Positions 9,169 through 17,430 of a stretch of 22,369 nt of DNA are shown here, piece after piece. The stretch is from Chara braunii (Eukaryota; Streptophyta; Charophyceae; Charales; Characeae), in the NCBI GenBank assembly GCA_003427395.1, contig BFEA01000865.1, positions 79,959 through 102,327 on the forward strand. The letters run 5' to 3'. Both the position numbers and the translations under genes were made by a program. The first letter of the stretch is position 1. Each line of letters starts with the position of its first letter. The notes below the pieces were generated by a model. That model was not told where the DNA came from, made no database searches, and worked only from the letters and a program-made list of their open reading frames with translations.

Positions 9169-9738
9169 ATGGCTCTGCATGGCTACCGACCGGATTGTTG
9201 GAACCTCCTGACGCGTTGGAGGCCAATGTCCGGAGAAGGACCATGGATTACAACGATGCTCAATTACGACGGGGGAGACAAAGTGAAACTGGAGATTAAT
9301 GTGGAGGGAGCAAAAGAGGAGGAGATGAGAATTAACCCGGAGCTGCAAGACGCGATTACGGAGGCCAAGGACCGTGCTGAGCGACGCTGCAAGAGGGACG
9401 GAGTTACTGTGGGAATGCGAGTAACAGTCGCATACCATGAGGCCGAGACCTCAACGGACACAGTGGACCGAGAACAGGCCCACCTGGACAGGGACTCAGG
9501 GGAAGAGAGCGAGATGAGTGATGCTGGAGACCGGGAGACCATCTCCAGTCCTGGAACAAGCCGGACCAGGTTCGCAAGAACCATCCTTGGGCACGATCTG
9601 TGGAAGGCGGACCTGAGGCCAGTTCGCGACAACAGATGCCCAAAGGCCGTGGGACAGGCGAAACGAGGGGCAAGGGAGAGAGACACGGGTAAAGAAAAGG
9701 AGGAAAGTCTGCGACAACAAGGGTGCTCAGAGTGTTGA
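9169..9738 (+). CDS. Orphan 189-residue protein, function unknown
   Basis: I chose the ATG at 9169 because its context GGCCATGGC matches the eukaryotic start consensus; the frame is open from 9109. No known family is recognised. Around residues 35-90 the sequence suggests strand (KVKLEINVEG), acidic linker, helix (ELQDAITEAKDRAERRCK) and strand (TVGMRVTVAYHEA). This resembles in outline the strand-helix-strand of the repeated module II at 13.1 and 16.8-17.4 kb, but without clear identity. The C-terminal half is charged, rich in Ser, Glu, Arg and Lys, and likely disordered. A TATA-like box precedes it and purine-rich non-coding DNA follows. It may be an accessory protein of a retroelement or a chance open frame in GC-rich DNA. 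Confidence 0.4.
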   Translation: MALHGYRPDCWNLLTRWRPMSGEGPWITTMLNYDGGDKVKLEINVEGAKEEEMRINPELQDAITEAKDRAERRCKRDGVTVGMRVTVAYHEAETSTDTVDREQAHLDRDSGEESEMSDAGDRETISSPGTSRTRFARTILGHDLWKADLRPVRDNRCPKAVGQAKRGARERDTGKEKEESLRQQGCSEC

Positions 9739-10480
9739 CGTCAACTTTGACTTCCACGCGCGGGAAGTGAAAAGGGAGAGACACGTGTGCGGGCCAGAGA
9801 AAAACGCGAGGCAATGAGGGACAAGAGTCGCTAGACGCTCAAGAGAGGGACGACACGAAGAGGGAGAGGGACGACACAGAGAGAGAGTGGGAGACATGAA
9901 CAGTTACAAGAAAAGGGAGACACGAACAGTGGTGATCAAGAGAGAAAGTGATGGAGAAAGGGGGAAGTCAGTGTTCAGAGAGGGAAGTACTCAGAAGACG
10001 GTGAGCTAAGATGGAAGTCAACTTTGATTGGCCAGGGGCGTGAGATCATCTCCTTCCTCGTGGACCTGAGTGGGGCTTGGCTCCAGGGTTGCCCCGTCTT
10101 TCATCTCCGGAATACTGCGAAGGTGTGTATGGCGTGCGGACAATGCATGGTTACACGCGGGTGGTCAGCTACTCTGCACGCGTGTGAGCGTGCGACGGAG
10201 AGAGAAAGTCAGACTTCGTATGCGCAGTGGGTACCAGAGAGCTGCTGTTGATGGTGTCACGGGGTCGTCCTACTGCTCTTCGGAAGCGGGCTACTGTTTG
10301 TCGTCTCTGGTGCGGAGATGGTAGAAAGGAAGCGCATTGGCAAGACAAAAATAAGGCGGTTGCGAGAGAAGTGCACGCGACGGTTAAGAGAGAGAGAGAG
10401 TGAGGGCTAGTTGGGCTGATGAGCCCATGAAGGTAGTCTCGTGGCGACATTGCGAGGGAGGCGATAAGATTGGCAATCGA
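9739..10480 (+). other. Purine-rich (GA) non-coding stretch
   Basis: Dominated by GAGAGGGA-type words. GAGAGGGACGACAC occurs at 9843-9856 and again at 9864-9877, and GGGAGACA(T/C)GAACAGT occurs twice at about 9890 and 9915. A GA dinucleotide run lies near 10386-10401. The overlapping short frames carry no recognisable domain. Confidence 0.5.
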
Positions 10481-13017
10481 AGAGAAAAAAAAAAGGGGGG
10501 GGGAGAGAAGTACAGGTAGTTACGAGAGGGAGAGGTAGAGGCGTTGTGGCAGAAGAGAATGTTGCCTTGTGATAGTGGATCGCATGTCAGCAGTCGAGGA
10601 GGCGTCTCGTTTTCACATTGATTAAAGTAGACGCTCGCGGTCCCTAACCTTGAATGGGTGTCATCTCGGAGTGGGCAGCATGTGCTGAAGTTGAGAGGCA
10701 AAAGGCTCGATCACTTTGTGACGGCACAGGAGTAGATGAGCTACCCTTCAGCGGGACAATGTTGGGTGATCAGCACAGAGAGGGATAACTCCATTCATTT
10801 CCCGCCTACAGGGTCGGTCACACTCGAACGGACGTCAGACCCTAGTGTGTGTTTATGCCATTGGAGCCCCCCCCCACCTATAGATGGGCGTACGGTGTGT
10901 GCTTTTCCTGGTAAGTAGAGGGTAGGCTCATCGGATGGAAGTGAGTAGGTGGCTAGCCGGTGAAGCCATCTTCCCTGTGCCAGGGGGGCACAGAACCACT
11001 AGAGAACGTGCCTTGGCGCACTGCGATTCCCCCCATTCACTCTCGACTACCGCGGTGCAGTTTGTCGGGTGACCTGACGAGTTCTTCGTGAATCTTTAAC
11101 GGGACAGGTGCTACGGGCCGTTTATAGAGTACGAGAGATGCAAGTAATCGAGCCGGCTTTAGTCTTCGGATTCTCATCCAGTTATGCTAACGGAGAACTG
11201 AGGAGAAAGACAGTCAGTTGAACAGGAATAACTACGGTTAGAGCTATGTGCAAATAAAGGTTTAGCGACAGTCTGTTGAAAATCGTGTTTCCTTGTTAGC
11301 TCTGCATTGAGACTTTATCTTTTGGTTCGGTGAACTGGCCTCATGACTGGGTAAGACTACCTCATGAGTTGTGAGCTTCTTCATTGTCAATCGTACTGTA
11401 ATATTTGAACCATAAAGTAGCTTACTTAAGTGCTTGCTACCAGTTTGAGTCGGGGGTAATTCTATGGCGAGGGAGTTTAGTCCAGCTGGTCAGAGACAAA
11501 CAAGAGTTTGAAGGACTACTTGTATTGCCGGTTGAGTGATTTAGAGAAACTCTCTGGTTTTGTGATGGGAATGTATATTTCACTGAACGCTACTTGAGCA
11601 AGAAGGAGGTCGGTGAATTATGTCCTATGCTTCTTGAAAGATAGTAGGGTGACAGTGCATGCTTCCCATTGCTATAATCGTCTCATCCGCTTTAAGTTCA
11701 TTTTGTGGATAAAGCTTTCAAGCCGTGGAAGCGGCGGGAAGGACAAATATTCATGGTAAGACCATTAACCCTGTGGTGGTTTGCGAGGTACAATTAGGAT
11801 ACACAATGGCTTGCACCCCATCAATTTCGTCTCCTTTTCGTTAATTGGGCCTCAGCGGCACAACGATCAGCCTAAAGCTGCCTCAGAATGGGACTGAGGA
11901 TGTGAAAACTATCATTTAATGCTAGCATGGGGCTTAAGTGACGCAAACCCGATCAGACTGGTTCGATCTTCGCCCAAACGAATGACTGGGACTATTCTCT
12001 GAGTACATGTCCCTGATTCTTAATCCAGCTAATCAGCTAAGGGAAAGTTACTCTTTCCCTTTTGTCCCCGTTGACCAACGTTTTCTTTCCTTTCAGCTTG
12101 ATTGTCTGCTCTGGGTGAAACTCTCTGTTACGTGCTTTCTTCTCAGTAGATTGGCTTACTGGCCCAGCCACCCTGAGAAAGCCAAATGTGGCTCTGACGT
12201 GTTGCCTAATGGGCAATAAACAACGCATCGTAAGGGAAATTGCTTGCTTTCTAGCCAAGTTTCTCATGGATGGTGACTAGGGAGCTCTCAATAAATTGTG
12301 TTAGACGAACAAGCCCCTCATCGTGACTTGTGCCGAACTGTGAAGTGGCTGATCAAGCAGGGTTGCATTTAGTCACTGTTATCCAAAGTCACCCCTGCTA
12401 GTGATTGACCCCTGGGATTATCAGAGTTCGCTTTAACATAAAAGAGTAAGTATGCAGAGTGGTCATGTTCCTTGTAACCCGTTGGAGTGATTTCGGTCAA
12501 TGGCGGGCTTTTGAACCTTTAAGTTGAGGAGAGAGACGCCTAGCCTACTAGTGGGTAGCGGTGTTTTGCAAACAGGATCCCCAAAGCAATGTTGGGTCTC
12601 TAAGGCGTGAAACAAGTAAATCCTGGTAACCGGTCCGCGCACTTGCGGGCATCAGCAAGTCCCTCGTACGGTATCATAGCACCAAGTGTGGATGCGCTCT
12701 AGGCTCATTCCTGACAAAGTAAGGCATGAAACTTAGTGTGTCCGGGTAATAGCGTCTCAAAACGGGTGGGGTATGAGCTGAAGACCGCTCTGTTGAAGAA
12801 GCATCAGTCTTGAGCGATCATAACTGAGAATTGGGACATGAGCCTCACCAGGGTTCCTTGCTCATAACCAGCCAGATTGTCTCTCGTTCGGTAGAACAAA
12901 TCGGTGGCTGTGTTCAGACATCGCTTGGTATCTATTAATCGGTACTTAATAAGACGTCCAGAGGGTACACCAAAGCTGCTCAGTCAAATACTTAATTAGT
13001 ACTCGAACATCAACAAA
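10481..13017 (+). other. Long gene-free stretch, no family recognised
   Basis: About 2.5 kb with few open frames and no recognised protein. It contains A10/G10-type homopolymers at about 10487-10507, a C run at 10867, AATAAA words at 11253, 12215 and 12289, a degenerate TAAGGC(G/A)TGAAAC repeat at 12601 and 12720, and a hairpin ACTTGC/GCAAGT at 12641-12660. Its position before a weak primer-site match at 13018 allows that its end is an LTR, but no paired copy exists in the window to prove it. Confidence 0.35.
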
Positions 13018-13031
13018 TGGTATCCAAGCTA
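13018..13031 (+). other. Possible degraded initiator-Met primer site
   Basis: TGGTATCCAAGCTA matches the initiator-Met primer sequence at 11 of 14 positions and follows a CA (13014-13015) by two bases. A coding module opens 20 bases later. Suggestive only. Confidence 0.3.
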
Positions 13032-13050
13032 CTTTTAATCCCGCATCTGA

Positions 13051-13410
13051 TCAATACTTAGTCAACACAGAGATGTGGCTATTGAGGGTTTGGTTAAGCT
13101 CTTTGTAGCTAGGGAGTCGGATTACGGTATCTGTATCCGAAATCTTAGAGAAGAAGCTGGAATCATGGGAGGTGAGAATCTTGTGCGAATAACCTACTCT
13201 CTCAGCCGAAACGAAAAGGATGGCTGGGAGGAGGAAGCGATCAGGGACGTCCTAGATCTGATGAGAGAAAACGCGCTGAAGCTGGTAGAGGATCAGAAGC
13301 TCATCACGTATACACTTTACTTCTACGGATTGGACGAACGACTGCATGCTACCTTTTCTTCTGCTGAAACTGTGGAATTGGCAAAAGAAATCAATAGTCG
13401 CAATCAGTAA
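13051..13410 (+). pseudogene. Module II protein, upstream copy
   Basis: Open frame of 119 codons without an ATG near its start, hence treated as a fragment. The C-terminal part (LMRENALKLVEDQ, ITYTLYFYG, then VELAKEINSR) aligns without gaps with the ORFs at 16809 and 17103: about 10 of 22 positions are identical over the helix-strand core, including the R-x-x-A-L, Q and I-x-Y-x-L positions. No known domain recognised. It lies upstream of the LTR of element 2, unlike the other two copies, which sit just before gag. Confidence 0.6.
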
Positions 13411-13737
13411 AAGCGACAAAAGGGAAGACTTCTAGTCGGCGGCCATGTTAAAGAAGAACGGACTAAGCGAAGACATGCTCCTACATCCAGAACAAAGTGC
13501 CACAGAGACATCACCCCATATAATCAGTAATCCAAATCTTATCCAAGCACGTAGAGTACCACTAGAATCCAAATGAGCCAGTTAGCATTGACCATCCTTA
13601 AACGAGTCATTTCAGACCAGCCAGAACCCTGCAGCTTGGATTCTGGTGTCGGCATCTCAGATAGTGAAAACTCAGTAACCCGAGGGTATTCTTGGAACCT
13701 CACTTTTAAAAGGTCAGTGATTAGGCGCGAAAGAAAG

Positions 13738-13840
13738 TTCTCAGTCAACAATCTCAACAACATTCAGTTCTCAGTCAGCAATCTCAACAACATTCAGTTC
13801 TCAGTCAGCAGTCTCAACAACACTCAGTTCTCGATCAGCA
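13738..13840 (+). repeat. 30-bp minisatellite, 3.4 copies
   Basis: Units at 13738-13767, 13768-13797 and 13798-13827 plus a partial one, each TTCTCAGTCA followed by (A/G)CA(A/G)TCTCAACAACA(T/C)TCAG. The period is a multiple of three, and one frame encodes a Gln/Ser repeat (LSQQSQQHSV) that stays open to about 13938. This suggests it was once a low-complexity protein linker between the two modules around it. Confidence 0.85.
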
Positions 13841-13912
13841 TTCAGTCAACACTAATCAGACTGGGTTTCTATCAATAGACTCATCAGTCTCAGTGCCCAT
13901 TTCACCACATGA

Positions 13913-14569
13913 GTACAGTACAGGCGCTCCCCGTTCCTGAGGCTGGCTGTTCTTTCTAGCCTGAATCAAGTTGCTTCTAGGGACTCCTTTCGGTATCAGT
14001 ATGTCAGTGCAGTTTGCTTCAGACAAGAGGAGTTGTCCATCTTTGTGGTTCACACTGCGTTCGTCGGGGGAACCATTCATGACTTGAGACCCTGTGTGAG
14101 GAAGGGGAAGGAGAACCATAAGCATCTTGACTCAGTCTGGACTGCAGCAGCCGGGTACCTGGAAGAGAGAGAAAGAGAGCTCGACGAGAGCGGTACCAAG
14201 TTGATTTGCAGCTTCGGACCAAAGCTCTTCTCTGACTATCCCAGGCCTCCAGTACCCTTTACTCTGACAGACGGCTCTCACTGGGACGACATGATTGATC
14301 TGGCAAATCGATACATTTCGCCTATGGTGATCGATTACGAGGCAGTGACAGAGCCCTCCGAGTTCCCACATCTCAGACGAGGGATTTTCTCTCAGTCGTA
14401 TCTTCCTACACTATGGGAGGAGTTTTGTGCCATGGTTGACTTCCGTATCATGGGACTTGGATGGAAGTGCTCGGAACTAGCAGGCTTCAGGTGGCTCTAC
14501 ATTCAGAGGCCACAGACTCGGAAAGTACGGGGACATGGCATGAGGCACAAGAAACGCACAGCAAAGTGA
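13913..14569 (+). pseudogene. Module I protein, upstream copy
   Basis: Open for 218 codons with no ATG before the conserved part, so the N-terminus is lost or shifted. The segment from about 13985 (FRYQYVSAVCFR ... DLRPCVRKG) aligns gaplessly with the ORF at 15413 (FPYQYEHCWVYR ... DIRPYVKKG), with 17 of 40 residues identical. Then come a charged helix (LEERERELDES), a proline-rich turn (YPRPPVP) and D-G-S-H-W, features shared with the ORFs at 15816 and 16312. A C-terminal extension of about 80 residues ends in a basic tail. Function unknown. It sits directly before the LTR region of element 2. Confidence 0.6.
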
Positions 14570-14868
14570 GAGACTGAGCATGAGATTCTGAGGGATGAGT
14601 GAGGACTCTTGACTGGTGCTGGCCGTGTTCCCTACATGTGTACTTTCTGAGGCTATTATAAGTTTTCATTCTTCCCTCATTTAACTCTGTTTTTTGTCAT
14701 TGCTCGAGTCAGTCGGTCTTGCTTCTTGCATTGTTCTTGCTTGATGATTGCATTCGTGGATGATTTTGTCACAGTTCTCAAAATCAGTAAACTGGAAAAT
14801 TGATGCATGCATGAGACACCATAACTTTGTGATTATTATTTGCATGATCTTTTGTTGTTCCGAATCAA

Positions 14869-14874
14869 AATAAA
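14869..14874 (+). terminator. Polyadenylation-signal-like AATAAA
   Basis: AATAAA in the non-coding stretch after the module I fragment. It may serve that upstream transcript or be part of the LTR. Confidence 0.3.
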
Positions 14875-14992
14875 AGATTCCTAAGACCGGGGATCGGGCA
14901 AGACCGCAATTGAAGGGTCTCGCTCGAAGCCGGACGCACACAACAGGAAGGGATTTGTTTTAATTTATTTATTTTATTTATTGCAAGCAACA

Positions 14993-14998
14993 TATAAA
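14993..14998 (+). promoter_or_regulatory. TATA box of the probable LTR
   Basis: TATAAA within ACATATAAAGTCC, 75 bases before the primer site and preceded by an AT-rich run. It is consistent with an LTR promoter having a short R/U5. Confidence 0.4.
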
Positions 14999-15067
14999 GT
15001 CCTGCGTGACAGTCTGTTAGGTTTTCGGTCGCCAGAAGAGGCCCGACTGAAAAAAGTGCGACAAAAA

Positions 15068-15083
15068 TGGCGCCGTTGCCGGG
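15068..15083 (+). other. Primer-binding site, tRNA-Asp type
   Basis: TGGCGCCGTTGCCGGG is a 16-base match to the complement of the 3' end of plant tRNA-Asp, a primer known from many plant Ty3 elements. It lies four bases after the LTR-like CA end. It fixes the orientation of element 2 and the border between LTR and internal region. Confidence 0.85.
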
Positions 15084-15412
15084 CACATGAAAAATTTTCG
15101 TGTCCGGAACGAACCTGGGTCAACAAACAACTTTGAGCTTTGATTAGGCCTTGAGAACTGTCGACAAATTCTGAATTTTTCCGGACTCACTTGGTAATCT
15201 TTTCTTGAGTTATTATTCTCTTGAGAAAGCCTAGTTGCTAACTGAGTCTTATCTTTCCTTGTGTGAGGTACCACACTGGACTAGAGAAGGAGACTGATAT
15301 TACTGACTGGAGAGAATCAGGCTTGATCTCAGGTATGCCCCATGAGCCTATGATGTCCTTGGAACACTGAGAAGGGAAAAAAAGAATCAAGAGCTCAGAG
15401 ACTTCATCAAGA
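15084..15412 (+). other. Leader between primer site and first small ORF
   Basis: About 330 bases with no recognised coding content on either strand. Its last part becomes purine-rich before the ATG at 15413. Confidence 0.5.
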
Positions 15413-15826
15413 ATGCTAACTTCTGACGCATTGAAAGAGCTCTCGAAAGTGACTACCAAAGGGATATTCCCCTATCAATATGAGCATTGTTGGGTCTACC
15501 GTTCTGGCAATTCGACCATCAACGTAGTGCTGGCTCGCTTCTTGGAGGGAAATATCTATGATATTCGTCCTTATGTCAAGAAGGGAGACTGTGACGAAGG
15601 TGAGACCTTTAACTGGCTATGGGAAATTGCGATCCAATCTCTTTATGATGAGAAAGCAAACCTAATCAAGCAAAAGAAGAGAGTGGAATAGGGTGTAATG
15701 CCAGTAACATATGAGACTGTTCCGATCCCTCGTATACCTGACAGCTATTGTGATGGAACTAACGGGTTGTCAATTATCAGCATGGTACTGACGTGGGAGA
15801 AAAGAACTGGTGGTCATGAGAACTAA
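15413..15826 (+). pseudogene. Module I protein 1 of the pre-gag block
   Basis: ATG at 15413; 138 codons if the in-frame TAG at 15689 is ignored. Residues about 19-58 hold FPYQYEHCWVYR ... VVLARFLEGNIYDIRPYVKKG, the best conserved part of module I, followed by a Trp- and Lys-rich helix. The matching proline-rich turn (VPIPRIPD) and D-G-T-N-G lie after the TAG, showing that the stop is a later mutation or a read-through site. The final TAA overlaps the next ORF's start region by 11 bases. No known domain; presumably a protein of the retroelement. Confidence 0.6.
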
Positions 15827-16297
15827 AGAGGTCTCAGCAGAGGAAATCAGACAGAGGAGGTCAAAATTTGGTAGAGGTTCAGGCCCCAACCAAGAGAAGG
15901 TCGAGTATCTTCTAAAGTCACTAAAAGAGAGGTGTTCCCATATGAGGCTGTCAGATATGAGATGGTCGAGAGTGGATGGGAGCAGGAGCGGTTCTATGTA
16001 CTGACATTTTACTTCATAGACCTGGACATGTATGATGTGAGGATTTATGTCCCAAAAGAAATAAGTGTCGATGCAGTGTACGAAAAATGTCGGGGATTTG
16101 CTGAAGAGGTTGTACTGAAAGAGAAAGAGAGACTTGAGAGGGAAAACAAATGTTTCACTGGATCTACTCGATTTACTATTTTTGAGGGATTTCCAGCTCC
16201 TCCCTTGCCTGATATTAATCCATCGAGAGACAATTGGTTTGCCGTGATAAACTTTGCATGGAAAGTGAAGAGAGTCCAACAAGGATACTCTAAGTGA
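15816..16297 (+). pseudogene. Module I protein 2, frameshifted
   Basis: ATG at 15816, inside the end of the previous ORF. A one-base shift at about 15925-15932 separates a basic N-terminal part (SAEEIRQRRSKFG ... YLLKSL) from the module itself (VFPYEAVRYEMVE ... YVLTFYFIDLDMYDVRIYV). Then come a Lys/Glu helix (VLKEKERLEREN), a turn FPAPPLPDI and R-D-N-W. These positions match the ORFs at 15413 and 16312 and the upstream copy at 13913. Function unknown. Confidence 0.6.
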
Positions 16298-16311
16298 CTA
16301 GGATAACTATT

Positions 16312-16806
16312 ATGAGAGGTAAACTCTATGAGGTGGCAGGGTATGATAATCCCTTTGTAATCCTGAGGCATGAGACTTGTGGGAAAGGACATATAATATT
16401 TCATATTCCTGTAGTTAAATTTCTGAACTCTGACAGTTTGGATGTGAGGGTTTACTCCTCTACCTGTCTAGAGGAGGAAGTTGACTACTTGGAGTATTCA
16501 AAAGGGGCGTATGTCAGTCTTGAGCGGACAAAAGAGTAGCTGGAGAAGTTAAGAAGGAAAGTAACATGGGGAGTGGGAGTAAGAGAATTCGAGAGGCTCC
16601 CTGAGTTCTCAATTGCTGAGGGGTTCAAAGACAGGAGAGATTGGATGCCTCTGCTGGAGGCTATTGCTGAGATTGGTAGAGCAAGGGAGAAAGACTCTAC
16701 AGTGATGATAAAATCCCTGCTTCTGAGTACCTTCGAGCACAGGTTCGAAATCCCTGATTATGTCCAACCTGAAATTTATCTTTCAGATGTTTCCTATGAT
16801 GGTTAA
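16312..16806 (+). pseudogene. Module I protein 3, one internal TAG
   Basis: ATG at 16312, 14 bases after the previous stop. A TAG at 16537 interrupts one continuous frame of 164 residues. Before it: HIIFHIPVVKFLNSDSLDVRVYSS, aligned with the D-(I/L/V)-R block of the other module I copies. After it: LPEFSIAEGF and DRRDWMPLLEAI, matching the turn and D-x-x-x-W block, then a C-terminal extension. Its TAA stop is two bases before the next ATG. Function unknown. Confidence 0.6.
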
Positions 16807-16808
16807 CG

Positions 16809-17099
16809 ATGCCCAACTTGGTTGAACAGTTAACATTTGGGGTTGTACTGGAAGGAAGAATAATCAAGATAGAAGGGACTTTTCGGATCTCTGACAGAAA
16901 CCTTTCTACCTTGGATGAGTTTGAGTTCTTGCAGCCTTTCTTTGATCGGATGAGGGATTCTGCCCTGAGAGTTGTTACTGATCAGACTGAGATTAGCTAC
17001 CTGTTGAAGGTGGTGAAAGTAGGAGCTACTGAAATAATATCCTATCATTATTTCAGGGAACGAGTCTCTCTTGCCAGAAGGATCAGCAATGGGTTGTAA
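16809..17099 (+). CDS. Module II protein 1, uncharacterised, 96 residues
   Basis: Intact small ORF starting two bases after the preceding stop. Predicted from sequence: strands near GRIIKIEGTFRI, a helix FFDRMRDSALRVV, a strand TEISYLLKVVKVG and a final SLARRISNG. The helix-strand core matches the ORF at 17103 and the copy at 13051. No signal peptide, membrane segment or known motif is visible. It is small and mixed in charge, so a nucleic-acid- or protein-binding role is possible but unsupported. Confidence 0.6.
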   Translation: MPNLVEQLTFGVVLEGRIIKIEGTFRISDRNLSTLDEFEFLQPFFDRMRDSALRVVTDQTEISYLLKVVKVGATEIISYHYFRERVSLARRISNGL

Positions 17100-17102
17100 G
17101 CA

Positions 17103-17369
17103 ATGCAATTTGATTATGAGATTATAGACTTGATTCGATATTTTATAATTTGGGGTACTGTAAAAGGGTATAATAGAAGATTGAGTAGGGATGATGAAAG
17201 AGAGTTGATTGAAGATCACATTGGAAGGCTGAGAAGGATTGCTTTGCCTTTGATCACTACCCAGTCTATTATTGCATATACTCTTTATGTACAAAATTCT
17301 CAAGGGGTAGAGCAGACGAGAGAAGAGAGAAACGGGTCTGTATCCCTTGCGAGAAGAGTGAGAGATTGA
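17103..17369 (+). CDS. Module II protein 2, uncharacterised, 88 residues
   Basis: Intact ORF starting three bases after the preceding TAA. Core RLRRIALPLITTQSIIAYTLYV, ending SLARRVRD, parallels the ORF at 16809 (RMRDSALRVVTDQ..ISYLLK, SLARRISNG). Function unknown. The gag ATG follows after about 60-70 bases of purine-rich spacer with an ambiguous base at 17415. Confidence 0.6.
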   Translation: MQFDYEIIDLIRYFIIWGTVKGYNRRLSRDDERELIEDHIGRLRRIALPLITTQSIIAYTLYVQNSQGVEQTREERNGSVSLARRVRD

Positions 17370-17430
17370 AGAATAAGGAAAGAGAGGACAGAAGAGACAG
17401 AAAGAGAGAAGAAANTATCCGGGAAAGTCT

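Larger units (their letters stand above)
14570..15063 (+). mobile_element. Probable 5' LTR of element 2 (left border undefined)
   Basis: Non-coding, AT-rich stretch ending ...GTGCGACA just before the primer site; the CA at 15062-15063 fits an LTR end. It contains AATAAA at 14869-14874 and TATAAA at 14993-14998. No second copy exists in the window, so the TG start cannot be placed; some of the left part may belong to the preceding element. Confidence 0.5.

Noticed and set aside
9148-9814. Minus-strand frames opposite the 9169 ORF
   Set aside because: Shadows of the plus-strand frame in GC-rich DNA; Ser/Pro/Leu-rich composition without motifs.
10084-10093. CAGGGTTGCC, identical to the hAT inverted repeat
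   Set aside because: No matching right end, no subterminal similarity and no target duplication; likely chance.
11253-15020. GACAGTCTGTT shared near 11268 and 15008 as evidence of a paired LTR
   Set aside because: An 11-base match is expected by chance in a window of this size, and the flanks do not align convincingly.
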